Of a stretch of DNA of 64,000 nt, positions 29,680-41,244 are shown in pieces (position 1 is the first letter of the stretch; every line of letters begins with the position of its first letter). The position numbers were made by a program, and so were the translations under genes. The DNA comes from Phialophora verrucosa (Eukaryota > Ascomycota > Eurotiomycetes > Chaetothyriales > Herpotrichiellaceae). Where the stretch lies: NCBI GenBank assembly GCA_002099365.1, contig MSED01000002.1, forward strand, positions 3,100,001 through 3,164,000, written 5' to 3'. The notes under the pieces are model-generated. The model ran no database searches and was not told the DNA's origin. It saw nothing but the letters and a program-made list of their open reading frames with translations.

Positions 29680-32661
29680 TCAGACACCATACCTCAACTG
29701 CCCATCTCCGGAACCCCATCCCCCGGCACCAACCTCGACGTTGAACAGGCCATTCTTCCTCTTCTCAACCTCCCACTTCTCAATCCATCCCTTCATCTTC
29801 TCTCTAGTCCTCGCACTTCCCACATTTACAGTAGGTATGATGCGACTAATCCTCAAAGCGCAGCAAAACATGGTCAACTCGCGGAAAGAACTGTGCTCAG
29901 AGTAGGGCACCCCGAAGCAATTTGATTCTCTCGTACTACCTCGTTGAGGAGCGAGATCACGCATCGTGTAGCGCGTCTTCCAGCCCTCAGAGTGTAAGAC
30001 CGTGCTGACGGCGGGGTTCTCTGTGAAGCGGGACGTCGGAGGACGGTAGGACCAACCTGTGGGTCTGAAACCGACGACGCGGGCGAAATGGCCATTGTAG
30101 CCCACCAAGTAGTCGTGCAGTGTCTCGGCACGGATTTCCATCAATGGTGTCATGTGTACCTGTGCTTCGAGTGGATTGTTGGTGAGCAGGGCATCAAGTT
30201 CCGGATCCTCGAGACACTTGCAGATACGCATCTTCGAGGGAGGCGCGTAGATTTTGGAGCCCAACGCTTTGGCGATTCCAAGGCAAATTCGTTCCTTGCC
30301 GATCGAGTAGGTGCCGATTACCACGAGGAGGCGCCCACGCGCTTTTGGTTTCTTCTCCGCTTCTTCGAGTTTAGAGTCGATGGCTTCGCTTTCGCCGTGT
30401 TCCAAGAACTTCTTCATGACACTACCTGCGCGCTCGGCTTTGGCCTTTTCCCAACTATCGCTTGAATCGACGATTTCTTTCGACAGGCTAACACACATCT
30501 GAGCACAAGCATCAATGACATCCTGCTGGCTGGGAAACGAATATTTTGGTGTCAGATAGGTCGTATCTAGGTAACAAGTGTCGATAATTTGCTGTTTGGT
30601 TTGACCAGTGATGGTATCCACAACGTCGGGACGCAAAAGTGGATGGGCGACATGCGCAGGACAAGCTCGAAAGTCACCGCAATGAAGTATTCGAGTCAGC
30701 TTGGCCGATCCGTCTTTGTTCTTGCCCGTCACTTTCTCGAAGAGATAGAGTGATGAACCAGGACAATGATTCGCGGGGATCATCGTCACAAAAACTCCCT
30801 TTGTGTCAGGTATTTCGACCTTCTTCTCGAACTCGAGCGGCACAACCCATTTTGGATCGACTTTCAGCTGCTGAAGCATAAGGTTGCATGTAACTTTGCT
30901 GGCATAGATTGGACCATGGCACCAGGAGGATGTGAGTCCAATGTAGTGATCACTGTGGAAGTGGCTGAGAAAGTAAGCGTTCTGACCTTCGACCTTACCA
31001 TAGCGGAAGGCGTCAACGCAGATGTAGAAGCCAGGCATGATCTTGTAGAAGGGGCATGTTCGCTGATACGCTGGTTTCCCACGAGACTGATTTTCATTCG
31101 AGGCGGCTTCGGCCCAGGCGGCGTCTTCTGCGTGGCCAGACATGAGCCGAGCGAATGCTGAGCCTCCTTTGGAGTCTTTATCCAAGGCAAAGGGGTTGGG
31201 TTGGGCAGGACGCGCAACTGCTGCGCGTTGGAATCGCTTGGAGGAACTAGTCGCCGAGGCGGTGTCTGAGGTAAGGCGCCCGAGGGGCTTTGGTTTCAGT
31301 GTTGTGGTATTCAATTCAGGTTCTCTTGGAAGTGGTTCAGCATTGCCGTCAAGACAAGCGTTGACATGGTTCGATGTCTGTGCCTCTGACAATCCTTTCA
31401 TGCTCCCGGTACATATGGGACATATCGATACCCCATCGGATTCTTCGGTTGATTCGACAGGGAGCTCATCTTCGAGATAGGTTTGGGGTGTCCGCACACT
31501 CTCAGTCTCTGATTTCGAATCTTCGTCATCGAATCCCATGCCCATGTCTCGTTGCTCTTCCATCCATCGGCGCTCCATAAACTCCTCTCCCCCCTCGAAG
31601 AACTCGTCATTTGCAAAGTCTTCTTCGCCAAACTCGCCAGGGTCAAAAACACTTGTGGCCTCACGATTCAGCGCCGGAACATCTCTTGCAAAGACTTCTG
31701 TATGTTCAGGCCTATTTTCGTCCGCGGAATCCACTCTCCCGGCTCCAGATCCCGAGCCAAACTGGTTGGTGGCAATTCTCTGATGACTCGGTCCTGTATC
31801 TGGGTCAATGGCGTCCAAAGGTTCTTCAGTGCCGCGTTCTCGTACTTGGTTCGATTCATTGGCGTTGTTGGTAGCTGCACTACTGATAGCAGCAGTCCAA
31901 TCATTGTCTTCCTCGTCGCTCGACTCGTCCAAGAATCCAGCTGTGTATTTTCTGGGTCGCTCTGTCTGTTCCGTACTCACGGCATCTGCATGTTGGTTTA
32001 TGGTAGCTTCGGCGGCGACATTCTGAGGTTCAGGCGAGGGTGTGCCAATCACAGGCTCAAAATCCTCGTCGTCATCAACCCGCCTCCTCTTGACCGGTGT
32101 TGCATCTTCATTGAACCTCGTCTCCTCTGCAGTTGCCGTTGGACTTATACCATTTTGCTGTGCATCTTTGAAGAATAGTGGCGCAGCTGCGCTTGCAAGA
32201 GCCTGAGCCTCCTCACGGGTATCTGCCTTTTCGAAAAAGTTGAGAATGCTCAGGTTGCCGGTCTTCTTTGCAAAGGGGGGCTTGGAGACAGGTTGACGGC
32301 CGACTACAGGATTCTTTGCCATCGGAGAGTGTTTCTTCTCAGCTAGCCTCCCCTGTTCCTTCGAGGACTTGGCCGGCAGAGAGAAGTAAGGGCTGGCGTT
32401 CAGCCCTGAGGAAGGAGGAGTTGGTGGGCGGCCAGTGGAGGGAAGGACTCGATCGACTCGATTGTCTACCGGCACTGATTTATTCTCTCGAGGATTGCGG
32501 AACATATTCGAACGTGCATATGCGCCCCCGGACCACTGAGAACTATCATTGATTGCGATTGTCTCGACAGCAAGGACGTGAAGAGGTAAAGATACTGTGG
32601 TGAGTTGGGGTCGATCGGTTTCTTGCTGCGAGAGAAAGTTTAGGCAGTCACTAGGCCTCAT
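29680..32661 (-). CDS. PSO2: DNA cross-link repair nuclease PSO2/SNM1 (beta-CASP metallo-beta-lactamase)
   Basis: A single exon of 993 aa from the ATG at 32661; an ATG 51 codons in (MFRNPREN) is a plausible alternative start. Pso2/Snm1 is a nuclear 5' exonuclease that digests past interstrand cross-links. The N-terminal half is disordered, with a degenerate PIP-box-like NLSILNFFEK. A UBZ-type finger follows: CPICTGSMKGLSEAQTSNH ending in NACLDG. The metallo-beta-lactamase core has HFHSDHYIGLT (HxHxDH) and IPANHCPGSSLYLFE, then ILHCGDFRA. The DRMBL/beta-CASP end shows GTYSIGKERICLGIAKALG and PYSEHSSFRELTMFC. It is convergent with LSM2 and divergent from TPC1. The length is above that of the yeast protein because of the long acidic N-terminal region. 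Confidence 0.95.
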   Translation of the reverse strand: MRPSDCLNFLSQQETDRPQLTTVSLPLHVLAVETIAINDSSQWSGGAYARSNMFRNPRENKSVPVDNRVDRVLPSTGRPPTPPSSGLNASPYFSLPAKSSKEQGRLAEKKHSPMAKNPVVGRQPVSKPPFAKKTGNLSILNFFEKADTREEAQALASAAAPLFFKDAQQNGISPTATAEETRFNEDATPVKRRRVDDDEDFEPVIGTPSPEPQNVAAEATINQHADAVSTEQTERPRKYTAGFLDESSDEEDNDWTAAISSAATNNANESNQVRERGTEEPLDAIDPDTGPSHQRIATNQFGSGSGAGRVDSADENRPEHTEVFARDVPALNREATSVFDPGEFGEEDFANDEFFEGGEEFMERRWMEEQRDMGMGFDDEDSKSETESVRTPQTYLEDELPVESTEESDGVSICPICTGSMKGLSEAQTSNHVNACLDGNAEPLPREPELNTTTLKPKPLGRLTSDTASATSSSKRFQRAAVARPAQPNPFALDKDSKGGSAFARLMSGHAEDAAWAEAASNENQSRGKPAYQRTCPFYKIMPGFYICVDAFRYGKVEGQNAYFLSHFHSDHYIGLTSSWCHGPIYASKVTCNLMLQQLKVDPKWVVPLEFEKKVEIPDTKGVFVTMIPANHCPGSSLYLFEKVTGKNKDGSAKLTRILHCGDFRACPAHVAHPLLRPDVVDTITGQTKQQIIDTCYLDTTYLTPKYSFPSQQDVIDACAQMCVSLSKEIVDSSDSWEKAKAERAGSVMKKFLEHGESEAIDSKLEEAEKKPKARGRLLVVIGTYSIGKERICLGIAKALGSKIYAPPSKMRICKCLEDPELDALLTNNPLEAQVHMTPLMEIRAETLHDYLVGYNGHFARVVGFRPTGWSYRPPTSRFTENPAVSTVLHSEGWKTRYTMRDLAPQRGSTRESNCFGVPYSEHSSFRELTMFCCALRISRIIPTVNVGSARTREKMKGWIEKWEVEKRKNGLFNVEVGAGGWGSGDGQLRYGV

Positions 32662-33425
32662 GACGCGCTTTAATCCTCTTCAGGGCTCACAACCCCCGCC
32701 TTTGACTTCTGCTGTATCCTCATCTCATTATACCGCAGTAAGACCACGCCCATCCCACAACCACAAGATTTGACAAACAATGATCGCGTCCCTTCGTGTC
32801 CAGACTCGAGAGAATGCCATTCCGATGCCGACATTTCCATCTCGAATGATTCGTCGCTGTGAGGAGCCTAGGAGACGGCGTGTTTGACCGCCTGATCTTA
32901 CATTCTACGACACTCACAAGACACAGTAGATTGCGTCTGCAGGGCAATAAAGACAGAGTTTCTGCGATTCAACTGACAATATTTGAGCAAGGGGGACGGA
33001 ATATTCGAGGACAATGCATATATCTGATATGTGGCTGTGGTGTTGAATCTAGTCACCGAACATCCACTCTCACGAACAATTGATCAGCGGTTCTCGTCCC
33101 AGCGATAGTTATCTTTATGCACGAAGCACCGTGCTCTCCCACGCGGGATGTTGCAAACTGCTTCTATACTACATTCCCTTCATCGTGCAGCGAAACCGAA
33201 GTCGACCGTTCTCATTTCTCACGCGAAGACGCGAAATCACGTGCGTGCCCGCCCTCTCGCTAAAAGTTACCTCAGTCTGGCAGGGCCTGTGACCAAGGAT
33301 ACGGAATCTTGATCAAGCCAAACGACATCATCGCCCATCTCCTCTTTCTCTAGCACGGCCTGGCCAACTTGTCAACCACAGTCACCGTCGCTGTATAGCG
33401 GCCTGCGCGTTGGGTCCAACGCCGC
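32662..33425. promoter_or_regulatory. Divergent promoter region, PSO2 / TPC1
   Basis: About 760 bp between two divergently transcribed housekeeping genes. No coding content or clear promoter element recognised. Confidence 0.35.
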
Positions 33426-34554
33426 ATGTCGAAGGACATTGAGCGCCTCAAGGATGAGGTAAGTCAGCTTCCCTCCCGATTTTCACGCGTCGACCACTTC
33501 GCCCCATCCATTACTTAACTCTTGTCTTTAGGGCACGAGACAGCAAGTTGTTGTGGCCGGCGGCATAGCAGGCCTCGTGTCCCGCTTCGTCATCGCGCCT
33601 CTGGACGTAGTGAAAATCCGCCTACAGCTTCAACCTCATTCGCTCTCCGACCCCCTTTCTTGCGATGGCATCAAAGGCCCCATTTACAAAGGCGTATTTT
33701 CCACGTTACGTGCCATTGTTAGACAGGAGGGGATCCGCGCGCTGTGGAAGGGCAATATCCCCGCCGAGATCATGTACGTTGCGTACGGAGGTATTCAATT
33801 CACGACGTATCGAACGATTACTCAGGCCCAGGCTTTATTGCCGACGCGGGCACCGCCGTCTGTGGAAAGCTTCATTAGTGGTGCTGGAGCGGGGGCAGCG
33901 GCCACGACTGTGACTTACCCGCTGGATCTTCTGCGGACGAGGTTCGCAGCCCAGGGATCGGATCGCATCTACACTGGATTGATCGGCTCTCTCCGAGATA
34001 TCAGTCGCCATGAAGGACCTAGTGGTTTCTTTCGAGGCTTGAGTGCTGCAGTCGGCCAAATCGTGCCGTACATGGGTCTTTTCTTCATGAGCTATGAATT
34101 CCTCCATCAACACATCGGCGGCACAACGCTGCCCTTCGGATCCGGTGACGCCACTGCTGGCATCTTTGCGAGCGTGTTCGCAAAGACGGCAGTCTTTCCA
34201 CTTGATCTCGTGAGGAAGAGATTGCAAGTCCAGGGGCCGACGCGGGGTCGGTATATCCACACAAATATCCCAGAGTACAACCGGGGCGTACTTCGAGCTC
34301 TTGCTACGATCTGGATGAAAGAGGGCTATCGTGGTTGGTACAGGGGCCTGACTGTCAGCTTGGTCAAAGTGAGTGATCCCCTCGTAACCAGCGCTCGGCT
34401 CAGATACTGATCGAACGGCCCAAACTAGGCTGCTCCGGCGTCAGCCGTGACCATGTGGACGTACGAACGGGTCTTGCATTCGCTTATAACGTCGAGTCGA
34501 GCAGATGAGATGTGGGAGATATACACAGGCTACGATGACGAATACGATGACTAA
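33426..34554 (+). CDS. TPC1: Mitochondrial thiamine pyrophosphate carrier TPC1
   Basis: Exons 33426-33458, 33532-34368 and 34429-34554 give 331 aa. It is a mitochondrial carrier (SLC25) of the inner membrane with three tandem repeats of about 100 residues. The signature PX[DE]XX[KR] motifs are visible in each repeat: APLDVVKIRLQLQ, YPLDLLRTRFAAQ and FPLDLVRKRLQVQ. The N-terminus (MSKDIERLKDEGTRQQVVVA), the LSDPLS segment and KGPIYKGVFSTLRAIVRQEG are characteristic of fungal Tpc1. Tpc1 exchanges cytosolic thiamine pyrophosphate for nucleotides and supplies matrix dehydrogenases. The acidic C-terminal tail ends GYDDEYDD. A gene finder missing the last intron would end it 40 codons early at 34408. 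Confidence 0.94.
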
Positions 34555-35289
34555 ATTCTAGCAGGAAGACCAGTGGTGTGACCACGACGGAGAGTCCAGT
34601 GAAATGAAGTGAAAGGAGGCTGCATGGTCAGCGCACTTCGTACCTCCGATATGGCCGAGTCTGAGGTGGGAACGCGCTATCCAAAAAAAGGTCGACAACC
34701 TCCAGGAGGTGGCGTGGTTCAACTTAACAGTCGCCTGAAGCACCCATCCTCACACGAGGAGTTGGGGTCTCGTTCACTCATACCGTTGCTTCCCATGTAT
34801 ATCAGATTACTTTCGAGGTGAGTAACTCGATGCTTTATCCCTAAGTACGTACTGACGGGTGACACTCAGGCGGGCCTCAATCGAGCACAGAGAGCTCTGC
34901 GGGCATTCGAGCCCCGAGATAAGAGGGTCATTCTCAAGCATTGTGGATTGATTGCCGCAACTGCTAGGCGACAACAGCAGCGCATGTCAGGGATAATAGG
35001 AAGAATAGGCTCGAACGGAAAGTGGTTATCTTCACGGTTGCGATGGAGGCAATTCATGCCGAAGCACCTGAAGCCTAAAAGGAATTTCAACTCAGCGATA
35101 TACTAGTAGTGTTTAATGGGTGAGGCTGGGGCAACAGGGCTCGGATTTAGAATTCAATATCGCAGCAAGGGTATCTATTTTGGTTGCTGTACAGTTGATA
35201 GCTTCTGAAGAAGGATAAACCAATTTCATGGTGCGTTGTATGGCGCAACTCGAAAATGCATGGTACAGCACTGTACTCGTACAGGCAAT
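34555..35289. other. Convergent 3' flanks of TPC1 and NUS1
   Basis: About 735 bp, with no recognisable gene or repeat apart from short GTAC-containing palindromes near 35265-35285. Confidence 0.35.
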
Positions 35290-36417
35290 TCACCTTCCAA
35301 AGTTGAACTTTGCCCCAGCATACCTCCACAGTGCCCTCAAGAAAGCTTGGTATTCGACTCTGGTGGTGCCGCTCCCGGAGACATCGCCACCTGAATCACC
35401 CACGCAATAGATCTCGCTGAGGCGAATCTGCCAGGGCGGATAGCCATCCAGCTTCACGGTCGGCCCGAAGACAATGACCAGATCGGGCTCTCCTGCTTCC
35501 ACTTCTTTGCCTGCTGGCTTGGGCGCGTTCTGTGTTCTAGAGCTGGGGACTGCTGTCGTGGCGCTGATTTCGGCGTTGATCAGGTTGGAGGTGATGTCCT
35601 TGGGATGGATCTTGTGGGCTTGTGCCATCTCGGCCAGCGTGCGGGTCAGGTCGACCAATGTATCTCTCCCGTCTGTGGCCGAGAGGAGGAGGAGGTCCAG
35701 GTGTAGTCGACGACCATCCGGCCCATCTGCGGACTGTGCTTGTATTTGCGGTGACGGTGTTCTCGATGAACTTATCGATGGATGATTGGGAGCAAAGACT
35801 CGGAGCGTCGGCGCTGCAGGCGGCGGACCAAAGTACGACGCCAGCTTTTGCTTCACCAGCTCCTGCACTGGTGTCATGTATGTTTTGAGGATGCCCGACT
35901 TTTCGTAGACGCTCAGCAAGGGGATTCCCGCCGCGGCGGACCACGCGCACAGCTCTGCCACTTCGTCCATCAGTGCTTCGAGTCCCCCATCTTCTTCGGT
36001 CTTGAACTTCAAGATCACGCTCAGGTGTTCCGGTATGCGATCGAGGTTCTTAACGTCTCTTTGGATGTATTCCGGCGTGCGATGGTGGTAGTGTCGGATC
36101 GCCAGTAGTCTGTAGACCGTGGCATGGTAGATCTGGCGCAGCCGAATATAGATGCCGAAAATGAGTTGGATGAGGAAAAAGACTAGGAAATGAAGTTTCG
36201 CCTTGAGGAAGGGTCGCACTCTTCGCTTGTGCCCGCGAGACTTTTGGCGAGCAGGTCGGTTGGCCGACTTGGAGGGAGTCGTCTCTGAGGTGTCTGACAT
36301 CGGCGCAGGGAGATATGGTTGCAGAAGTCTCTCGCGCTCTGCCGCTGAGAGAGTTCGACCGCCTGAGGCCACATCTTTGCGGTATAATTTGGTGTCGTTT
36401 TCGGTGAACGGTGCCAT
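35290..36417 (-). CDS. NUS1: Dehydrodolichyl diphosphate synthase complex subunit Nus1 (NgBR)
   Basis: A single exon of 375 aa. Nus1 pairs with a cis-prenyltransferase (Rer2/Srt1) at the ER membrane to make dehydrodolichyl diphosphate for N-glycosylation. A basic, disordered N-terminus (RPARQKSRGHKRRVRPFLK) precedes a single membrane anchor (LHFLVFFLIQLIFGIYIRL, about residues 75-95). The degenerate cis-prenyltransferase domain follows: LDRIPEHLSVILKFKTEEDG, then ELCAWSAAAGIPLLSVYEKSG, TSNLINAEI and PDLVIVFGPTVKLDGYPPWQIRLSEIY. As in other Nus1 proteins, the catalytic DGNxR region is lost. A Ser/Pro-rich insertion lies around residues 205-230. The C-terminus ends KFNFGR, where animal NgBR has its conserved R-x-G tail. 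Confidence 0.92.
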   Translation of the reverse strand: MAPFTENDTKLYRKDVASGGRTLSAAERERLLQPYLPAPMSDTSETTPSKSANRPARQKSRGHKRRVRPFLKAKLHFLVFFLIQLIFGIYIRLRQIYHATVYRLLAIRHYHHRTPEYIQRDVKNLDRIPEHLSVILKFKTEEDGGLEALMDEVAELCAWSAAAGIPLLSVYEKSGILKTYMTPVQELVKQKLASYFGPPPAAPTLRVFAPNHPSISSSRTPSPQIQAQSADGPDGRRLHLDLLLLSATDGRDTLVDLTRTLAEMAQAHKIHPKDITSNLINAEISATTAVPSSRTQNAPKPAGKEVEAGEPDLVIVFGPTVKLDGYPPWQIRLSEIYCVGDSGGDVSGSGTTRVEYQAFLRALWRYAGAKFNFGR

Positions 36418-38911
36418 TGCGGGAGTTGGAAGTGGGTGTCAAGGTGGCAGGTGTTTTAGCGGACAGAGATGGCAGCCTTTAAGGCCATGACAAAAGATCT
36501 CTCTCGCAGCAATTCCAGTCTAGGATACTTGTACTCGTACAAGTCCAAGCCACCTCAACTGCGCGTCATCTGGTATATAGCTTTTTGTAACTGGGCTTGA
36601 CTCTCCACAACTTGACCAAGGGTCAGTCCGCCAAGCAAGATCATGCCAGATGGCTGATGCCGCCGTGTGGGTCACCGCCAGCTCGGGCGCGTCAGGCATG
36701 CGTGGCCTCTACGAGTACGTGGGGGACTCTCATAATCCTCCCCGCTGTCTTGACCATTCCAACAAACTGTCTACCGAGCAAGACTTATTCGATGCAAGCC
36801 CGTGATGAAATGGCGCGGTGTTCGATGAAGGTGCAGGTTCCGTCATAGTGCGCCGCTGTCCAATGGACGAGTCCAAGGCCTCTGCTCCTGTCTCTCCCTC
36901 TCCAAGTCGACCTCTCTCTGCACGCAAACGACTGTGGTCATCACGTCTCGCCTCTCCACGTTCTGCGCCTTGCTTCTGGTCATGAATACTAACACTCACG
37001 CGGTCGACCGGAATTGACCATGCCATGTGACTTCTTGGATTTTGATTTCTGATGACGTGGTTCTGGGCTACGTTCTGGGATAGAGGAGCCATTTTCTTGA
37101 TTAGGTCGGTTCCCTCAGTGTTTTGTTCGCGGAGAGCAGATCGAGCTCGTATTCTGCCTTTCCCGCAGCGCCAGTGCACAAGTGAGAAAAGACATTGGAC
37201 AAGACAACACAATCGATAAAGTCAGACCAACAACGGACTTGGCTAGCGAAAGGTCGGGCCGCGAAGGAACATCCAGCACGGTGGTAAAGGGTTTGCGCTG
37301 AGGCAGATCCTGGCGGTCACAAATCGCGTCTCGCCATGAGCAACATCAGACCCAGAATGGAATCTGGCGACTAAGTTCGATAGCCATGGATCCTGTATGT
37401 GCAATAGCGAGGGTCTACAGTCAGGCTCGCGAGAATTCCTTCTGTGCTTCGAGGGGGCCTCCAAGCCCACGAGTGGGATCAATTATTCCTGCCTTACGAG
37501 CATATGAAGAGGACCATCTGGCGTGAAAAGGAGGGATGGGTGTCCCAACTCCTCGCATTTCACCATCCTATCGCCGTACTGCCGTGCCCAGAGCTTTTTC
37601 TAACAAAATATCTGTTTCAGCGTGCCTGACTACATCGACTTCCCAGAACAGGAGCTGAACTAGCACCTTACAACACAGTCACGCAAATCTTCCCCTCGAC
37701 GAATTGCTTAAGTTCTCTTCCTTGGTCGTGGCGGCACAGGTCTCGATGCAGTCCGGAAGCTGCACGTTAAGGTATTCTCTTATCGACACTGCAATAGTCT
37801 ATAAACATGCTGATTTTTTCGGGCCGCTGATCTGAATTTCTGTCGGACAATACGCACCGATGATAACTCGAGCACAACGACCCGCGTAGATTGGTCAGAC
37901 CCAGACTGATGTCATGGTGATGTGGGTGCATTGGACACGGTCCTAAACAGAATACGTGGAGTGCTCCTGAGAGATCCTAGCTCGATCACGAGTACAATGG
38001 CAAATAGCGTTGCTGAGTCTGCGCTTTTGAGGCTGCCCCGGACTTATCTCTACTCGAACTTCCCCACGCGTTATAGACGTCCGGGATTCGCAGATACATC
38101 AGAGAATCATGGGAACTGTTTTCGGGGGGCGCGACCCTCTTGGCTTATTACTTCCGATCTCAGCTTTTGCAGCTTGGGTCCGGAAGCTCAACCATATCGA
38201 CGCTTGAACGCAGACGTGTCTTGTACAGAGCTCGACTAGCGACTTGCAATCGAAATGCTACTGGTCTGTCCCCACCGAAGAAGATCTTCGCAGCCATGCA
38301 CTCGGATCCCCAAGGAGTCGTTGGTTCTCAGGTTCTGGTTTCCCAGTAGTCCCGTGGTCCCGTCCACCTGTCGAGCTGATGCCGTCCAAGCGACTATGCT
38401 CGCCATTTTCAACGACTACGCCTACTACCCCTGCCTCCTTTTGGGCCATGGACAGTAGCAGCACAGACCTACACCTGCTGACCTACGCCTGTTGAGGGCT
38501 TACAATGTCACGCACACTGGGTTCCGTCATTGTCATTTCACAATTTCTGAGATAGAACCTGTTGAGGAGGGCAAAAGATATACTGGGAGGACGAAGGCTG
38601 GTGAGTGGTTTGGTGCGAGTGACACTTTCTCCCGTCGGCGCCAGAAGCCTGTGTTAATAGTGCTGCTCCACCAAGACTAACCTGGATCATGCGGTGCAAT
38701 TAGAGCCGGAAGATCTCGCCTTGGTTCAATGGAAATGTCATCTTGAGAAGCGGCGGCGCAGTCTACGCTTCGGTGCCTAATTGCTTGGGTTCGTTTGTTT
38801 TCAAGAACATATGATCTGCCTCTCAACTCTCCTCCATAAAAATACACTCGCAACCATTCTCCAATGATCTTTCAACAGCTCGGTGATTTCGACCATACCC
38901 AGCATTGCAGC
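36418..38911. other. Gene-poor interval, 2.5 kb
   Basis: The proximal part is the NUS1 promoter. Many short frames exist on both strands, up to 160 codons on minus at 36730-37212, but none shows a domain, signal peptide or conserved-looking pattern. Short GTAC palindromes occur near 36531. I see no tRNA or transposon remnant. Confidence 0.4.
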
Positions 38912-39684
38912 CTATAGAGCCACCGCCAGCACAGCGACCGTGCCCATGCAAGCCGCGATCATCATGCCTTGAACACCTGTGACCTGCATAGCCCTTGCAC
39001 CCGATGCGTCGTCTCCAGAGCTACTGGCAGCAGCACTCGCAGACGCAGTTGTCGAGGATGTCGTGCCGGGACTAGCATTGGAGCCACTGCTCCCAGAACC
39101 AGTATCATCGGCGCAGTTGGTAGGAATGACCATGACGGGATTCGCATTGAGGCCGACGCAGGTCGAAGCAGCCGCTGAGACGGTCGACTCGAAGGATACC
39201 GACCACTCGGACACGCTGGTGACCCAGGCCGCGTAGTCCGAAGTCAGGGATGAGGGCATGCCGCTCGTGAAGTCCTGGCAGTTGGAGAAGACACCGCTGT
39301 GGGCGCTCTGAACGCTTCTTTTCAGTATATATTCCCTTCCTTTGTGGGCTTTCCCAGGACAAATATAGACGAGTAGAAGGGGTGGAAGGACGTGTCTAGT
39401 AATGGATATCAACTCACGCTGTACGAGCTGACATAGTTGCCTAAGTCGCCTGTCGGTTTTCTGCATCCCTCTATTAGCCTTGCCACCGAGATTCAATTGA
39501 ATGCGCGAGACGAATTCTTCTTCCAAGAGTGAAACACCACCTCAGGGAGAGGAGAGACTTACGGCCACTCCGCGGCACTGGTCCCCAGCGCCTGACCCTG
39601 CGAGACACAGTTACCACTATCATCAGCGGACGAGCTCGCGACGAACAAGGCCGCAACAGCACCGAGGGTGAGCAGCGACAACAT
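38912..39684 (-). CDS. Small secreted, Ser-rich GPI-anchored cell-surface protein
   Basis: Three exons, reconstructed from splice signals: 39684-39563, 39460-39418 and 39307-38912, giving 186 aa. Exon 1 encodes a signal peptide (MLSLLTLGAVAALFVASSSA) followed by DDSGNCVSQGQALGTSAAEW. The middle has a few cysteines (VFSNCQDFTS, TCVGLNANPV, TNCADD). A Ser/Thr/Ala/Gly-rich linker follows. The C-terminus is a typical GPI-attachment tail: small residues SSGDDASGA, then the hydrophobic end GMMIAACMGTVAVLAVAL. This is the layout of fungal GPI wall proteins and CFEM-like or effector-sized surface proteins. The Cys number is too low for CFEM. The exact function is unknown. Exon 2 is only 43 nt. Confidence 0.75.
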
Positions 39685-41244
39685 GATCGCAACGAGGTCT
39701 TCTGCCTGATCGACGCGAATGGAGCAAAGTCCAACTGATTAATAGGGGGATCGAATTTATTTTCCCCGTCTGCTGTTGGCAGAAACCAAGACCGTCGCCG
39801 TGTCGTCTGAAGGAAATCCGACAAGAAGTGTTATGTTAGGAGGATGTTGGCCGCTCGCTCGCTTTCTGACCTATTTTTCGTTTCCACATTGTGCCAGCCG
39901 TGGCGGCACTTATACCTTGCTTTCCGTGCCCATCGTCCGATGATTCAACTGACGAGTATGCTCCGTGCTCCGCACGAAATTCCAACTTTTTTGAGGCAAT
40001 GTCAACAAGGCTTCGATACTATGATGTCGCCGTAAGGCTTAGCAGCGGCGGGTATAACTCGATTCGGGTCTTGTGGATCTCCTCTCCACACTAATTAGTG
40101 CTGGACGCCAGCATTGAGTTTGAACTTATAGTTTGAGGACTTCGCTTAACGCCCGTCCGGCGGGATGTAACCTGATTCGCTCCTGCGTATGTTATGCCAG
40201 GGTGGGAAAGGTCAATGAAGTGTGGACTCGAGTATTGCGTAGCAAGGTACTCGTGCTCCGTACTCGTACGAGTACTGCATCCACACAACTCCAGTCGGAC
40301 GGGGGCAACTGGGCTGCATCACCATATACTTGTGCCCCGTATGCCCGAGGACGTTCCCCAACCAGCTTCGTTACAGCGTACAGACTGCCGAATAGGGCAA
40401 TCAAACATGTACTTCAAGAAGGTAATTCATTATCGTCCGAATATCCAATTGAGTCAAATCACCGGTTCCTCTGTCGCGCTCAAGTGCAGCTATGCCGTAT
40501 TCTAACGAAGCTATTATACGAGGGACCTTGTCGGCCCGGTTCGATTCGCAAATCACCGCGCCACGTGAAGAAATCATACGGCTGATCGGAGCTCTCATCT
40601 CATGATGTCTTACTCGTACCTCTTGCCAATAACTACTACAAGACCTCCTTGGCCTTGAAGCTACAACTAAACCGTGCTCCCTGCCCCGCTTCAGGAGAAA
40701 TTGCAATACCAGCCGGCGATGGGCTGGGGGCCATGAGCTACGGAAACGCCTAGTGTGATCGTTGGCCAGCACAATGGCATGCCAGAACGGACGGCCTTCT
40801 CAAGGTTGTGACCGATTTCTGCAGCCAATTAGCCGGCGTACTTGGACTGGACAGCTGCCCGGTCTTGAATGCCCATGCTTGTGGAAGGAGAAGACTTCTT
40901 CAACGAGTAGAGGCATTCAAAGGGAACTCACCTCCATGCCGAAAATCAGAGTGATGGCTCCCATAGTAAGGTCTCTCAGCCGCATTTTCTCCCTACCAAG
41001 CTCTTGGTTCGGTGTCCAGGTCAATTGCAGGTAGTACTGGCGGAGGGGCAGCCATTCCCGGGAGAGAAGAGCATGACTATCGTGCTCGGTGTTCGATCTT
41101 CGTAAACTAACGATGCCGGTCACAAAGACCGGGACCGCATGACACTGATAGTGGATACGTTGTAATATCACGCAGAGGTGGCGGGCCTATAGTTCATATG
41201 TCCTTCACTGTATCCAGACTCGCAACACCGGCATTGTCTATCAG
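39685..41244. other. Gene-poor interval with possible C-terminal remnants of a transcription factor
   Basis: No intact gene. On the minus strand, 40917-41171 reads RDLTMGAITLIFGMEV after a helical stretch. That resembles the TF_2-type domain of fungal Zn(II)2Cys6 factors and could be the downstream part of the relic at 41245-41793, but I could not join them with credible introns. Confidence 0.35.

Noticed and set aside
30088..30465. Antisense open frames over PSO2, FAN1 and the ankyrin gene.
   Set aside because: They are shadows of strongly coding sequence on the opposite strand with no independent features.
36730..37212. 160-codon minus-strand frame in the NUS1 upstream gap.
   Set aside because: Low-complexity charged translation without any family feature.
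40500..40570. GGTTCGATTC resembling a tRNA T-loop.
   Set aside because: No acceptor stem, anticodon arm or A box could be folded around it.
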